DNA of 64,000 nt, taken from positions 82,507,452-82,571,451 of the forward strand of contig NC_080177.1 in the NCBI RefSeq assembly GCF_950295315.1. Reading direction: 5' to 3'. Shown in pieces: positions 11,131 through 22,480 of this stretch (position 1 is its first letter; every line of letters starts with the position of its first letter). A program made the translations under genes and the position numbers. Under the pieces are notes generated by a model. That model saw only the letters and a program-made list of their open reading frames with translations, searched no databases and was not told the DNA's origin. The stretch comes from Erinaceus europaeus. Its lineage: Eukaryota > Chordata > Mammalia > Eulipotyphla > Erinaceidae.

Positions 11131-11473
11131 GTCATCCCTGAAGATTTAGTCCTGGACGTTTTCCACATTCTCTCTAAAAAAAAAAAAAAAAACCTCCACA
11201 CCATTTCCGTGTTTTACTGTTTGTCCTCGAAATACTATTGACTAGTTCACAGATACGAGGACATCTTAGCTTTCTCTAACGTGCTGGAGCTACCCGACAG
11301 GGCCTGCCTGTTTGGGAGTCTGTGTCCCTGTCTGAACTTAGTGTCTCTGAGGATGGTTTGTTCAATGCCAGTCACGTTACAAAGTGTTGGAGATAACGAA
11401 GGAGATTACAGGCACATCTCCGACTTCAGCTTCAGCTGCACGGAACAATTCTGAGAAGTATTAATTTCAGGGA

Positions 11474-11746
11474 TGTTTTTTTTTTTTTTTTCCCTACCAG
11501 GGTTATCTGGATCTCAGTGCTTGCATGACACCCTCGCACTCCTGATCGCTGTTTTTTTTTTTTTCCTTCCTTTCTTTTATTACTTTTTATATGGAGAGAG
11601 GAAGACTGAGAGGGAGAAAAGCACATGGAGATCTGCTCTATGTGTGACATTTCTCCCTTGCAAGTAAAAACCAGGGGCTTGAGCCCAGGTCTTCACACAC
11701 ATGGGACATGCGATTACTCTACAAGGTCCACCACCTCCTGGCCCCC
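11474..11746 (-). mobile_element. SINE-A-like copy with long T tracts
   Basis: The 3' module (ACCAGGGTTATCTGGATCTC) at 11500, a T run, a GA-rich body and a head ending CCACCTCCTGGCCCC at 11746 make a complete but old copy. T runs occur at 11477-11492 and 11551-11565. Confidence 0.7.
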
Positions 11747-12198
11747 AAGTTTGATTTTTGTTAAAGGTTAACCAGGTTATAAAACAGTGACTGATGATAA
11801 AAGGTGTGTGAAGTGTGTCTGTAGGAAGGATGGCCTAGTGGAGGGACGATTTTGTGTTGTAAAATTGGGGGGTGAGGGACCACTGGTTGCAGTAATGCTC
11901 ATTAGTATGTGAGCAGAGTTGGGAGCAAAACAGAGTGACAGAGCGTTTGACTAAGATGTGACATAGACTTAGGGAGCAATTCAGTGGGGGCAGGCGGGCT
12001 GATAGGGGATGTGTTCTGTGGAAATTAATTCTCTTGTAGTCTTTGCTCATTTTACGGTCAAGTCAAAAGGAAGTATTCGTTCTAAATGAGCCAGGCAAAG
12101 CGGTGAGGACAGTGCTAAACTACTGTCACTTAAAGGCATTTTGTCCTGAAGTGATACTGGAAGGAGCCATTCTGACTGCAGCCCCACCCTCTTTAAAA
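11747..12198. other. Unassigned sequence
   Basis: I see no gene or repeat. Confidence 0.3.
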
Positions 12199-12208
12199 GT
12201 CATTTAAG

Positions 12209-12512
12209 GGGAGTCGGGCGGTAGCGCAGCGGGTTAAGCGCACTTGGCGCAAAGCGCAAGGACCGGTGTAAGGATCCCGGTTCGAGCCCCCGGCTCCCCA
12301 CCTGCAGGGGAGTCGCTTCACAGGCGGTGAAGCAGGTCTGCAGGTGTCTGTCTTTCTCTCCCCCTCTCTGTCTTCTCCTCCTCTCTCCATTTCTCTCTGT
12401 CCTATCCAACAACGACTGACGACATCAATACTAACTACAACAACAAAACAACAAGGGCAACAAAAGTGAATAAGTAAATAAATAAATATTTTTAAAAAAC
12501 TCTAAAAATAAG
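12209..12512 (+). mobile_element. SINE-A, full length, young
   Basis: A near-consensus copy with A box TAGCGCAGCGGG, B box GGTTCGAGCCC, CACCTGCAGGGGAGTCGC body and CAACAA-rich tail ending in AAATAAATATTTTTAAAA. It is flanked by a perfect 10-bp TSD GTCATTTAAG (12199-12208 and 12513-12522). The intact promoter boxes and TSD indicate a recent LINE-1-mediated insertion. Confidence 0.95.
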
Positions 12513-12522
12513 GTCATTTAAG

Positions 12523-13475
12523 ATCAGACTACAAGGAAAGGATGAAAAATGTTCATTTATCCTAGTTCTCATGGCTATTTATTTATTTTAACATGGAATG
12601 ACAAGGCCTGAAAAAGACATGTCAGATGGCAGTATTAGTAAAGGAGTCATTTTAAGCGATGGAAAGTCAAGACAAAATGACAAAAGATAGTGACGTGAAA
12701 TAGCAGTTGGAATAGTGTCAGGATAATTTTGGAGTCAACATTTTGACAAAAAACAAAAAAGTGCTCATAGCACAGAGAAGCAATGATCACTGAGAGCCAC
12801 GATTGGGGAAACCGGATGTGCCAACTGTTCAGAGTGACTACGACTGGGTCACAGTGAGGAATATGCCCATTGTTCAGATTCAGTGAATACGACTTCAATA
12901 AAGCTGTAGCTTTACTGAATGTCGTCTAATGAATAGTTGAGAAGCCTCTCCATAGTTCATGGGATTTTCAGTGGGGTTCTTTTCTTTATGCTACTTGACT
13001 AATTGCTACTAACTGGCGGACTTACAATAGCGGTTGATATGTCAAGATTTCTGTAGGTTAGAAATACAGAGGCTGGAAAGTTAAATTCTTGATCCTGAAC
13101 CTCGTCAGACGGAACTCAACTATGACTGGCTGGTCGTTCCTGGGAAGACTCGACTAGAAAGACTACACTTTCAACCCCTGTCAGATTATGGACTGATTTC
13201 CTTTTCATGGAGGCAAGTATTTCTTGGCAATAGAGTTGTTTCTGGTTCATTCCACAGGCTACGGATGATTCAGTGTGTAGACCACAGACCTTACCGTGCC
13301 TCAGGCCCCGGACTTGATCCTAGCACCAAGAGCAGGGTCAGAGGTAGATGGTGGAGCAGTTCTTTGGTGTTTCTCCTTTGTCCCATAACACTCTACCTCA
13401 CATCGCACCCTCCCAGAAGTGTGCAATGAAATCTCAGCCAACAGGCAGCTCAGTGATTTCACACTTGTTCAGTGC
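12523..13475. other. Unassigned sequence
   Basis: I see no gene or clear repeat. A short decayed SINE head may lie near 13255-13345. Confidence 0.3.
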
Positions 13476-13488
13476 CCAAGGTTCATTT

Positions 13489-13857
13489 TTTTTTAATTTT
13501 TTAAATTTTTTTTTTTCCTCCAGGGTTATTGCTGGGCTCGGTGCCTGCACCATGAATCCACTGCTCCTGGAGGCCATTTTTTTCCCCTTTTGTTGCCCTA
13601 GTTGTTGCAGCCTCATTGCAGTTATTATTGCCATTGTTGACGTTGCTTTGTTGTTGGATACGCCAGAGAGAAATGGAGAGAGGAGGGGAAGACAGAGAGA
13701 GAGGGGAGAGAAAGACAGACACCTGCAGACCTGCTTCACCACCTGTGAAGCGACTCCCCTGCAGGTGGGGAGCTGGGGGCTCGAACCAGGATCCTTACGC
13801 CGGTCCCTGCGCTTTGCGCCACGTGCGCTTAACCCACTGCACCACCGCCCGACTCCC
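13489..13857 (-). mobile_element. SINE-A with 3' module, full length
   Basis: The longest SINE-A form: poly(T), CTCCAGGGTTATTGCTGGGC, the GAGGCCATTTTTTTCC block, the TTGTTG-rich centre and the tRNA-like head to 13857. A 13-bp perfect TSD, CCAAGGTTCATTT, lies at 13476-13488 and 13858-13870. A 214-residue open frame through it is an artefact. Confidence 0.95.
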
Positions 13858-13870
13858 CCAAGGTTCATTT

Positions 13871-15207
13871 CTGCACCGTGCTTAAGCGTGTCTGTGTGGA
13901 GGGGATGGGGACATGGAATTCTGGTGGCAGGAAAGGTGTGGAATTATACCCCTGTGATCTTATTACGTTGTAAATCAGTATTAAGTCACTAAGAAAAACA
14001 CACCTCTGTTCCAGATAATCTTAACTGCTAGACCATTTGAAAAATGGTTCATCTTATTAGAATAAGGGCCACCAGAAAAAGGTGTCTTTTTGAGTAGCTG
14101 AAAGAAAACTATATGAGGTTTGATTTTTCTGTGAAAATCCTTCACTTCTCTAGAATCTGTGAATTAGAAGGTAAACACGGGCTCCGCCTGTGAGGGGCAT
14201 ACAATAGTATGTGAGTGGTGTTATGCAGAGACAAAAGTAGCTATGATTCTGACAGCAGATCACCACTAAGCAGAGATAGATGGAAGTTAGAGATCTGATA
14301 GCAAGATATAAGGAGACAGGAGAACGGGGTGATTGTATTGGCCAAAAGAGAAGACCAGAAGGGAAAGGTGGGGAGAGATGCAGAGAAGGTAAAGGAAAGC
14401 ATGAAAAAACGTATTCTATATAAACACTAGTTACATAAAGCTAGAGGAGCTTTCACTTGCAAACATGGTAAAATAAAGAAACAGGGTCAACTTCCTTTTC
14501 CAGACAGGAAATACGGTAACCGAGACAAACTCGAGGCAACAAGAGTTTTCATACACGGCAACACAGGCATAATAGATGAGTAGTTCCTGAGAGCAGATTC
14601 AAATCAAAGTTGTAGGAGCGCCCTACTCTTCAGCAGACAGATTTTTTTTTTTTTTTTTGGACACAGAACAGGAAGTGGGGACGTATACAGACTCTTTGAT
14701 ATCACTGTGCTAAGGAGACACAGTTCAAAATTCAAGGAGATGAAGACTGCCATAATTTGTAAGACTGAGCACCGGAGATGAGAGAGATCACGGAGAGAGA
14801 TCCTGAGACTCCTCGTTTGGTGCTGAGAGTAGCTGTCTTTCATGTCTTTGCCAGAATATGTAGAGAGTAAGACAGCAGGACATGAGGGAAAGAAACGTTG
14901 AAAGCGTGTGAGCAGAATACTTTCTGGCGATCATGCAGGGCCTGGAATAGTTCACATTTCACCAGCTATAGTGAACAGGTATATTTATATGGAGGGAATT
15001 GAACAGGATACTTAAAATAGTATTGGCTCAGAGTTACAGCCAATACTTTAAGACTGTTCAGGACAGACAATAATAGATAGTAAAATTAAGCTTCAAGATG
15101 GCCAGACTGATCCTAAGAAACTACATTGTATCTTGGAAAATACCTACCTGAATATTCGCAATTGAAATACATACAATTCTAGATTCTGTTACTTAATAAG
15201 TGTTACC
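13871..15207. other. Unassigned sequence
   Basis: Contains a T run at 14641-14658 but no recognisable gene or interspersed repeat. Confidence 0.3.
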
Positions 15208-15208
15208 A

Positions 15209-15376
15209 AGGAGGCAGGCGGTGGCATATGCATTACTCTGCTTAAGGACCCAGGTTCAAGTCCCCAGTTCCACTCTCCTCATGAGTTAAGTAGCGCTTCA
15301 GGCGTCTCTTTTGTTCTTCTCCATCTCTCCCATTTCCCTCTTGATTTCTCTCTGTCTCTATCCAATAAAAAAAGAA
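15209..15376 (+). mobile_element. SINE-B, diverged
   Basis: Head GGCAGGCGGTGGCATATGC, B box GGTTCAAGTCCCC and tail CTCTATCCAATAAAAAAAG. Confidence 0.8.
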
Positions 15377-15494
15377 AATATGGAAAAGCAAACTACCTAG
15401 GGATAAAAACACGAAGAAAAGCAGACATTATATACCTACATGGCTAAGAGTCAATTAGGAGCAATTGACACATATAGAAATAAAGATAAAACAC

Positions 15495-16168
15495 TATAAA
15501 AATGGGAATAGATGGAAATTTCCATAACATAGTGGAATCCAGATACATAAAACCTATAGTTAACATCATATTCAGTGGGGAGAAACAAAGAATTCCCATT
15601 GAGACAGGTCCTGGACAGGACTGGCCACCATCACCATTACTACTCAACGTTATTGGGGTTTTTGTCATAGCAGTTAGGCAGGAGAAAGCCATTGCAGGGT
15701 GCAAATTGGAAAAGAAGAAGTCAAACTGTTACCAACTGTGGATGATATGATAGTATGCATAGAAAAACCTAAAAAAAGAGAAAAAAATCCAGCAGGAAGC
15801 TCCTGGGAATCAAGCAATATAGTAAGGTGCCAGGCTACAAAATTAACATACAGAAGTCAGACATGTTCCTTTATGTTTACAAACACTTAAGTCAGAAGAC
15901 AAAGAAATCCAGAAATGAGGCCCACTCACTACAGCAGCAAAATCAATAAAATTCCTGAGAATAAACCTAACAAAATGAAAGAATTGTATACTGCAAACTG
16001 TGGCATTATTCAAGGGAATAGAATAATAAGATACAAAGAAGTGGAAAGATATTCCATGTTCATGGGTTGGAAGAGCTAACATCATCAAAATGAATATTTT
16101 ACCTAAAGCCATATACAAAGTTGATGCAATCTCCTCAAGGTTCCACCCGTCTTTTAAAGACAATTGAA
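15495..16168 (+). pseudogene. LINE-1 ORF2 reverse-transcriptase segment, broken
   Basis: The nucleotide order follows mammalian LINE-1 ORF2 across the reverse-transcriptase palm: the ATATTCAGTGGGGAGAAAC segment, the CAGGTCCTGGACAGGA stretch (equivalent of the conserved TRQG region), and GTGGATGATATGATAG, which corresponds to the catalytic FADD motif but reads VDD with the phenylalanine position lost. Several frame changes make it a dead copy. A SINE interrupts it at 16169 and homology resumes at 16511. Confidence 0.85.
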
Positions 16169-16339
16169 TGGGGCTGGGGAGAGGTTATAAAAACAGCATT
16201 CATGCCTGATCCTGAGGCTCTAGGGTCTCAAGGTCAATCATAAGACACCATCATAAGGAAGAGCTGAGCAGTAACCTGGCTGTCCATCATGTCTGTCTGT
16301 CTGTCGTCTTTCTATCTCATCTATCTGTCTATCTGTCTG

Positions 16340-16383
<44 letters not shown>

Positions 16384-16454
16384 CCTATCATCTGTCTGTC
16401 TATGTCATCTATCTACCTTTCATCTGTCTATCTCATCTATCATCTATCTATATC

Positions 16455-16494
<40 letters not shown>

Positions 16495-16510
16495 ATCTAT
16501 CATCTATCTC
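16169..16510 (+). mobile_element. SINE-C with expanded (TCTA)n tail
   Basis: A SINE-C head (GGGGCTGGGGAGAGG, AGGCTCTAGGGTCTCAAGG, GAGCTGAGCAG) is followed by a TCTG/TCTA array at about 16290-16510 with two long TCTA blocks (16340-16382 and 16458-16493). It splits the LINE-1. Confidence 0.8.
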
Positions 16511-17130
16511 CCAGATCTCAGATTATATTATAGGGCCATTGTAGTTAAAATTGCCTGGTACTGGAACACAGACACAGTGGCCAGTGGACTAGAACTGAAA
16601 GCACAGACATAAGCCCCCACACCCAAGGAAGCAGTCACACCTATCCCAAAAAATGTGTGTACACCTGTGTTCATAGCAGCACGATTTGTAATAGCCAAAA
16701 TCTGGAAACAACCTAGGTATTCCACAATGGGTGAGTGACTGAGAAAGTTGTGGTCTATATACACAACAGAATACTACTCAGCTCTTTATAGTGACAAATT
16801 CACCTTTTCACCTCATCTTAGATGGAGCCTAAAGTAATTATATTGTGTGAGAATCCAGAAAGAAAAGAGTGAATATAAGATGATCTCTTTCATAGACAGA
16901 AATTAAGAAATAAGAACAGAAAGGGGACCACAAAGTAGAAATTGGACTGGGTTTGGTATATTGCACCCAGATAAAGTACTTTGGGGGGACTGATAGGATC
17001 TGGGGCTGGAGGGGGGAGGAGGGTCTAGGTAGGGGGTTAGGATGTCTTGCAGAAAATTGAGAAATTTTACACATATACCAAACAACTGTATTTACTGTCA
17101 ACTGTAAACCATCAGTCCCCCAGTAAAAAA
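16511..17130 (+). pseudogene. LINE-1 ORF2 3' end and 3' UTR with internal deletion
   Basis: CATTGTAGTTAAAATTGCCT and GGTACTGGAACACAGACAC match a mid-ORF2 position. The sequence then jumps near 16610 to the C-terminal part (TTCATAGCAGCACGATTTG, ACAGAATACTACTCAGC), so several hundred ORF2 bases are deleted. The 3' UTR has a G-rich stretch (16981-17040) and ends CCCCAGTAAAAAACTTG before an A tract. Confidence 0.85.
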
Positions 17131-17785
17131 CTTGAAAAGATAAAAAAAAAACTAAAATAAACCATAAGAACAAAATAAATATTGATGGGGAAGTTTAAAG
17201 ATCATGACAGTTGATATGAGTGAAGAAATACAAGTATTAAGATGAAGACCATGAGAGGTATAAATCATCAAAGAGGATGTCTATTGGTTAAATGTAAATA
17301 ATTTAAATGGAGAATAAATGATAAGGGGTTAACATCAGATTATATACTAATATGATTATATAGCAACTGTCATGATTATATAGCAACTGTCCAAAATAAA
17401 TCTCAGAGAAGAAGATGACTGAAAAGATTGATTTTAATATCAGTTAAGAATGAGTGTGAAAGAAATGATCTGATTGTATAGTTATAAGAAGAGGAGAAAC
17501 AGCTGGGGGGAAGAAAAAAAATCATTTTTAAGTATTGACGATACTTACCTTAATTTAGAACTGTATGCCATTAAAACAAGATGCTCAGTGACTTGAAAGA
17601 AAAAGAAAACATGAAGAATCACTCTGTGTTTCATCGTGATAAGAATATTTGAAAAGTGAATAAAGAGAAAAAAATATCAATTTGAAAATAGACAGTTTGT
17701 TTATATGAAAAGTGAGGAAAATAACATAGACCTCTTCAGAAGCCATGCAGACTAGAGCACAGACGTTTATGTGTGTGTGCAGGGG
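17131..17785. other. Unassigned AT-rich sequence
   Basis: No gene seen. It includes the tandem duplication at 17352-17391. Confidence 0.3.
17352..17391. repeat. Perfect 20-bp tandem duplication
   Basis: ATGATTATATAGCAACTGTC occurs twice in direct succession (17352-17371 and 17372-17391) with no mismatch. Confidence 0.95.
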
Positions 17786-17787
17786 TG

Positions 17788-17965
17788 TGGGGGAGCGAGG
17801 GATAGTGGACAGACAGCTCACTTGGCGAGTGTGTTACTTGGTCACCTGCACAGCCCTGGCTCAAATCTGCTCGCACTAGAACAAAGGAAGCATCAGAGAA
17901 AGATCTCTTTCACTCTCTCTTTTTCTGTCTCTACCTCTCTGTTTCCTTCTAAAACACAAAACAAA
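17788..17965 (+). mobile_element. Decayed SINE
   Basis: A degenerate tRNA-like head (CAGCTCACTTGGCGAGTGTG; CCTGGCTCAAATC as a B box), a CTCTCTTTTTCTGTCTC body and an A-rich end. It resembles copies at 26355 and 46195. Confidence 0.5.
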
Positions 17966-18140
17966 ACAAGACCAAACCAAAAAAAAATTTTTTTCTTTGT
18001 CTTTTTAATGAACTTCCTTCACTATTCCAAGCTAATTTTCAGATAGAAAAGGAGAGATAGAAACAGACAGGGACAGAAAAGGGATTTAGCAAAGCATCAC
18101 TTCTCTGTCCTCTGTATGGAGGCTGTCTGCAACTTTGGTT

Positions 18141-18624
18141 ATGTACAGGGTACAGTCCTGTTGCAGCAAATAGTCTTGTGGACTCAGCGTTTCAGTGCAT
18201 TGTGATTTAAATGTTGTTAACATATAAACCAAAAAAAAGTTACTTTTCACAAATGAAGATAAATAAAAATAATCAGACATATGGGATATGATACAATTAT
18301 TTTAAATTGAATACCCAAAGAATATTAAAGAACACAAAAAGGGAAGTAACATATAGACATGTGAATCTCCACACAGGAAAGAATAGCAAATGTGTTTAGA
18401 TGCAAAATTGTAGTATTTTTTGCTTTCTATAAAAATTGCAAAGCAATTTACTTGTAATCTTTATAATAATAAATGTGCTGTGTATTTTTAAACTATACAT
18501 GCAGAAGTTGATGATGTGTTGAACTCAAATGTCTTTCATTGCCACAAGAGGTATTTGATTTAATAAATGTTTACATATGTTAACACTAAGAAACAATCCA
18601 TTTAGTTTTATTTAAGCTTGCAAG
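18141..18624. other. Unassigned AT-rich sequence
   Basis: No gene seen. A GA-rich SINE scrap may precede it at 18045-18120. Confidence 0.3.
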
Positions 18625-18638
18625 GAATAAAGTGGCAT

Positions 18639-19306
18639 GGTGACGGTCAGGTGGTGCCGCACCTTGTTTTTTAAAATTATTTATTTTTCATTTTTATTTA
18701 TAAAATAGAAATATTGGCAGGACCATGGGATAAGAGGGGTACGTACATTCCACACAATTTCCATCCCCAGAACTCCATATCTACTCCCTTCCCTGATAGC
18801 TTCCCTATTTTTTATCCCTCTGGCAGTATGGACCCAGCATCCTTATGGGGAGCAGAAGGTGGAAGGTCTGGCTTCTGTAATTGCTTCCCTGCTGAACATG
18901 AGTGTTGACAGTTCGGTCCATACTCCCAGCCTATCTCCCTCTTTCCCTAGTGGGCAAAGTCCTTTCTTGCCTCAGGGTCAGCCTCTGGGTGATAACTTCA
19001 CAGTCTGCTTAATCTCCCATAAATGTCTCCTTCTCAGACTGGGTCTGAACCAATCTCTAACATAATTAAAATTGTGTTCTCATAATCACGGTAATGCCTT
19101 TTGGGTGCTGCACCTTGTTAAGCTCACACTTTTACAGTGCTCAAGGACCTGGGTTCAAGCCTTTGGTCCCCACCTGCAGGGGGAAATCTTCATGAGTGGT
19201 GAAGAAGGGCTGCAGGTATCTGTCTCTTTGTCTCTTTCCCTCTCTCTCCCATGACAATTTCTCTCTGTCTCTATCCAATAATAAGTAAATAAAATATTTT
19301 AAAAAA
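18639..19306 (+). mobile_element. SINE-B, split by an R element
   Basis: The SINE head (to 18668) and body (from 19120) are separated by an R element. The SINE has its own TSD, GAATAAAGTGGCAT (18625-18638) and GAATAAAGTGTCAT (19307-19320), 13 of 14 identical. The body has B box GGGTTCAAGCC and CACCTGCAGGGGGAAATC. Confidence 0.9.
18669..19103 (-). mobile_element. R element nested in SINE-B
   Basis: A minus-strand insertion with its A/T-rich 3' end at 18669, flanked by GGTGCCGCACCTTGTT (18653-18668) and GGTGCTGCACCTTGTT (19104-19119), 15 of 16 identical. A TSD of this length is typical of LINE-1-type target-primed insertion. It shares the TGGAAGGTCTGGCTTCTG block with other R copies. Confidence 0.9.
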
Positions 19307-19884
19307 GAATAAAGTGTCATCACAGAAGTATGAATGGGAAGCGTGATCATGAATTGATTGGCAACAAATGGTTTTGAGCTACATAGGAGCCAGAATTAAT
19401 ATTTACCATGCAGATACTCATGAAAATTGACTGAATTCCTAACATGAGGTACTATGCCAAGGACATAACTGGGGGTGCTAGTTAGAAATCTTACAACCCA
19501 GGATTTTTTATACCAGGAGTGAAAAGACAGAATGAATAATGACAACCACAATAATATGTACCCAAAGGAAGTAAAAGCTCTAAATTTAAGAAAGTTTGTT
19601 CAGGGTAAAGTGTCACGTAGGAAAATGCACCCCAAGCCCTAGACTAGTGGAGAGGCAGATGCAAACATTTGCATTACAGGGTCTCAGAAACAAATAAATG
19701 CCGATCTATATTTATTATCTTTAATTTTCAAATAATGTGACATATTTAAAGTTTTCTGTGATGAATAAGAACTTTAAACTATTTCATTTACTGATGAAAA
19801 ATAAGTTGTATTATTTGTATTATAGTTCAGATGTGGTAAGACGTTTCTACTATTGATTAGGAATCTTACTTTGTAATATTTTGA

Positions 19885-20636
19885 TTTTTTTTTTTTAGTA
19901 AAACAGAATTTATTTGTAAAAAAAAAACCTGTTGTATAAAATGGCACACAGTCAAGTTCTACAAAAGTTATAATATCTTACAGTAATGGCATATGCAAGT
20001 TTACATTTCTTTTACTTTTATAACATATGAAGGAATCTCAGGAATTCACACATGCACCAAATACGGACATACATATTACTTGAACTCTTTCATTTCAAAA
20101 TTGTAAGTGGCATGCCATGGTGTAGCAAATATTTTTTAAGTTGCCACTAATTCTTAATATATGAGGAGCCATTTGAGATTTATGAGTGGGAATGGAAGTA
20201 TAATTAGAAACCATAAAATACCATGTATAATAATGTAAACTTTTTTATTAGATCGGATTTAGTTAAACATTCAACTATATTACTTATCTTCAAGTGAAAG
20301 CAGTCTTAAATATACAGACGCATTTTCAAAAGTTTCTTATGTTCTAGACAGGCCATTTATTTATTTAATCTGAACAAGTTATTTTAAAAGATCTTTCGAG
20401 TCGTTTGAGAATAGTATGAATATAGAAATATGAGTGATCAATTTAGGTGATTATATTTGTAGCTTCTGAGAATTTAAATTACATTCAGGCTAGGGGGATA
20501 ATGGTTTCAGAGCACAGGACTAGCCTACATCTTGTGCTGTTATAGTTTATACCAGAACTCAGAAGTGTACTTGCCTTTGTCTTATTCATTTCCCATCTTT
20601 CAATAGAAATTTTAACGACATTTTGCCATTAATAGC
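19885..20636 (-). other. Possible 3' UTR or retrocopy end
   Basis: On the minus strand the sequence ends with AATAAA (plus-strand TTTATT at about 19908) about 20 bases before a 13-A tract (plus-strand T run 19887-19900). This is the layout of a polyadenylated 3' end, or of a processed retrocopy whose genomic A tail follows the cleavage site. The sequence is AT-rich and apparently continues past the SINE at 20647. I do not recognise the parent gene and found no matching TSD on the far side, so function is unknown. Confidence 0.35.
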
Positions 20637-20646
20637 TGCATCATGA

Positions 20647-20781
20647 GGGGTTGGACAGTGGTACATCTGGTAGTGTGGAGACCACATTACTATATACTAG
20701 AACCAGGGTCGAATCTCCCTGTGCCATCTGCCTGGGGGAGCTTCAGGAACAGTGAGTGCTTCAAGCTCCCTCCTCCCTTCT

Positions 20782-20825
<44 letters not shown>

Positions 20826-20934
20826 CTCTCTGTTTCTATAAGCAAAAGAAAAACATGGCCACCAGAAGCAGTGGAGTTGTAAATGCCCTGCCCTAGTGAT
20901 AACCCTGGTAAAAGGAAAAAAAAAATAAAAAGGA
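20647..20934 (+). mobile_element. SINE-A variant with (CT)n
   Basis: Head GGTTGGACAGTGGTACATC, B box near 20705 (GGGTCGAATCTCC), (CT)n at 20786-20820, and 3' module with AACATGGCCACCAGAAGCAG. TSD TGCATCATGA (20637-20646) / TGCATTATGA (20935-20944), 9 of 10. Confidence 0.9.
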
Positions 20935-20944
20935 TGCATTATGA

Positions 20945-21555
20945 AAATTAGAAACATGATATGAGGCAAATCATAAAAAACACTGCATATAATTTACATG
21001 TATGATACCTTAGTAAGATAAATATTATAGAGATATATTTTTTCATTAAGGGCTAGGTATATACTACTATTTTGCAGTCAACTTTTTAAACTTTTTGTAT
21101 ATAATTATATTTTTTCTGATATGTTCATGTACAGGTTCACTATGTTCATTTAATAAAATTTCACTTTGAGGTTGACTAATTCGGTAAATTAATAATCACA
21201 AAATAACCATTCTTTACTGTGCTTTCAAAATTTAATGTGTGGACTCATTCAAAGTAGGTTTTCAATAGTTTTTTTTGTACTATTAAAATTCAGGCTTTAA
21301 ACCCTACATTTACAATAGAAGGGCAGGTGTTATTTCCTTCAAATTATTTTAGCTCAATTCCCCTTTATCTCCCCGGGGACATCATAATGTATTTTACTTT
21401 GTGTACTTGCATGCGTAAATTTTACTCAGTACTAACTGCAACTTGTTTCAGTAAGTAGAAGAGGAATATTTGGGATTAAAGGAGACCATGTGCTAGAATA
21501 AGAGCTCATCTACATCTGCATTTATACTATGTACCACACGATTTTAAAGACTTTC
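20945..21555. other. Unassigned AT-rich sequence, continues 19885-20636
   Basis: Contiguous with the sequence left of the SINE. It may belong to the same possible 3' UTR on the minus strand. No reading frame is recognisable. Confidence 0.3.
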
Positions 21556-21559
21556 TTTT

Positions 21560-21720
21560 TAAGGTCTTATATATTCCTTCAGTTATTCATTCATCTGAGA
21601 GAAGAGGAGAGAGAGAGAGAGAACCAGAGCATCACTCTGACGCACGTGAAGTCAGAGATCAGACTCAGGGCCTCATGTCTGACTGTTTAATATGTAGCTA
21701 CTGCAGCATGTCCCAGGTCA
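21560..21720 (-). mobile_element. SINE-C
   Basis: GA-rich patch, AACCAGAGCATCACTCTGAC, a degenerate B-box complement and an AT-rich tail at the left end. Confidence 0.6.
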
Positions 21721-21724
21721 CACT

Positions 21725-21950
21725 TACTATTCCCTCCCTCCCTCCCTCTGTCCTTCCTTCCTTCCTCCCCCCCTTTCGTTTTCTTCTCCACTTCCCGTGT
21801 CCCTTTCCCCCTTCCCTCTCCCTCTCCTCCTCATTATTTTAACAAAATTCCATCCAGCTCTGACTAACAGCAGTACTAGGATTAGAATTAGAGACCCTGG
21901 CACCTTGGGCATGGAAGTTATTTGCTCAATAACCATCTTGCTATGTCCCT
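21725..21950 (-). mobile_element. SINE-C with polypyrimidine tract
   Basis: A (CCCT)n/(TTCC)n tract (21730-21830) precedes CAGCTCTGACTAACAGCAG and GAGACCCTGGCACCTTGGGC, with a head near 21940 on the minus strand. Confidence 0.55.
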
Positions 21951-21995
21951 GGCCATACTTAAGCAGTTCTCTCTAAGGAACTGCTGGTAACATAT

Positions 21996-22243
21996 GTATT
22001 TTTTCCCTTTTTGTTGCCCTTGCTGTTTATCACTGTTGTTACTGCTGTCATTGTTGCTAGATAGGACAGAGAGAAATAGAGAGGGCAGGGGAAGATAGAA
22101 AGGGGGAGAGAAAGACAGCCACCTGCAGACCTGCTTCACTGCTTGTGAAGCGACTCCCCTGAAGGTGGGGAGCCGGGGGCTGGAACTGGGATCCTTGTGC
22201 TTTCTGCCATGTGAGCTTAACCTGCTACACCACCACCTGGCTC
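21996..22243 (-). mobile_element. SINE-A, short form
   Basis: TTGTTGCCCTTGCTG-type centre, GGACAGAGAGAAATAGAGAG, CACCTGCAGACCTGCTTCAC and head CCAGGTGGTGGTG at the right. Weak TSD AACATATG / AACATACA. Confidence 0.85.
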
Positions 22244-22307
22244 CCAACATACACATGCTGATCAATAGGAATATCACCTGGACAATGCTAAAAAAAAAAA
22301 AAAAAAA

Positions 22308-22480
22308 GCCTAGTGTATTTGAAGTCAATATTTTTTGCTTTACATCTTACTATAGATTAACCTTGATTGCATGATATCTACCTTAGCACAATATACTGAA
22401 GGCAAAAGATGATTAATGGTTGTAACTATTCTGGTTTCATTAGCATTAAGGCAAAACTTCAGGGCTTTTTCCCGAGAAAC
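22308..22480 (+). repeat. Inverted-repeat arm 1 (X)
   Basis: A 173-base segment preceded by an A run (22290-22307). Its reverse complement matches 24034-24206 at 160 of 173 positions by my count. It is not a SINE and no other copy is seen in the window. Confidence 0.9.

Noticed and set aside
12209..12300. A box and B box suggesting a tRNA gene
   Set aside because: It is the head of a SINE with a body, A-rich tail and TSD. The tRNA-like part lacks a proper cloverleaf and is repeated throughout the window.
13348..13992. A 214-residue open reading frame, the longest in the window
   Set aside because: It runs straight through the minus-strand SINE-A at 13489-13857 and its residues are translations of SINE sequence. 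No domain or homologous protein is recognisable.
16290..16510. Regular repeats resembling a CRISPR array
   Set aside because: Units are 4 bases with no spacers, in mammalian DNA; it is a microsatellite.
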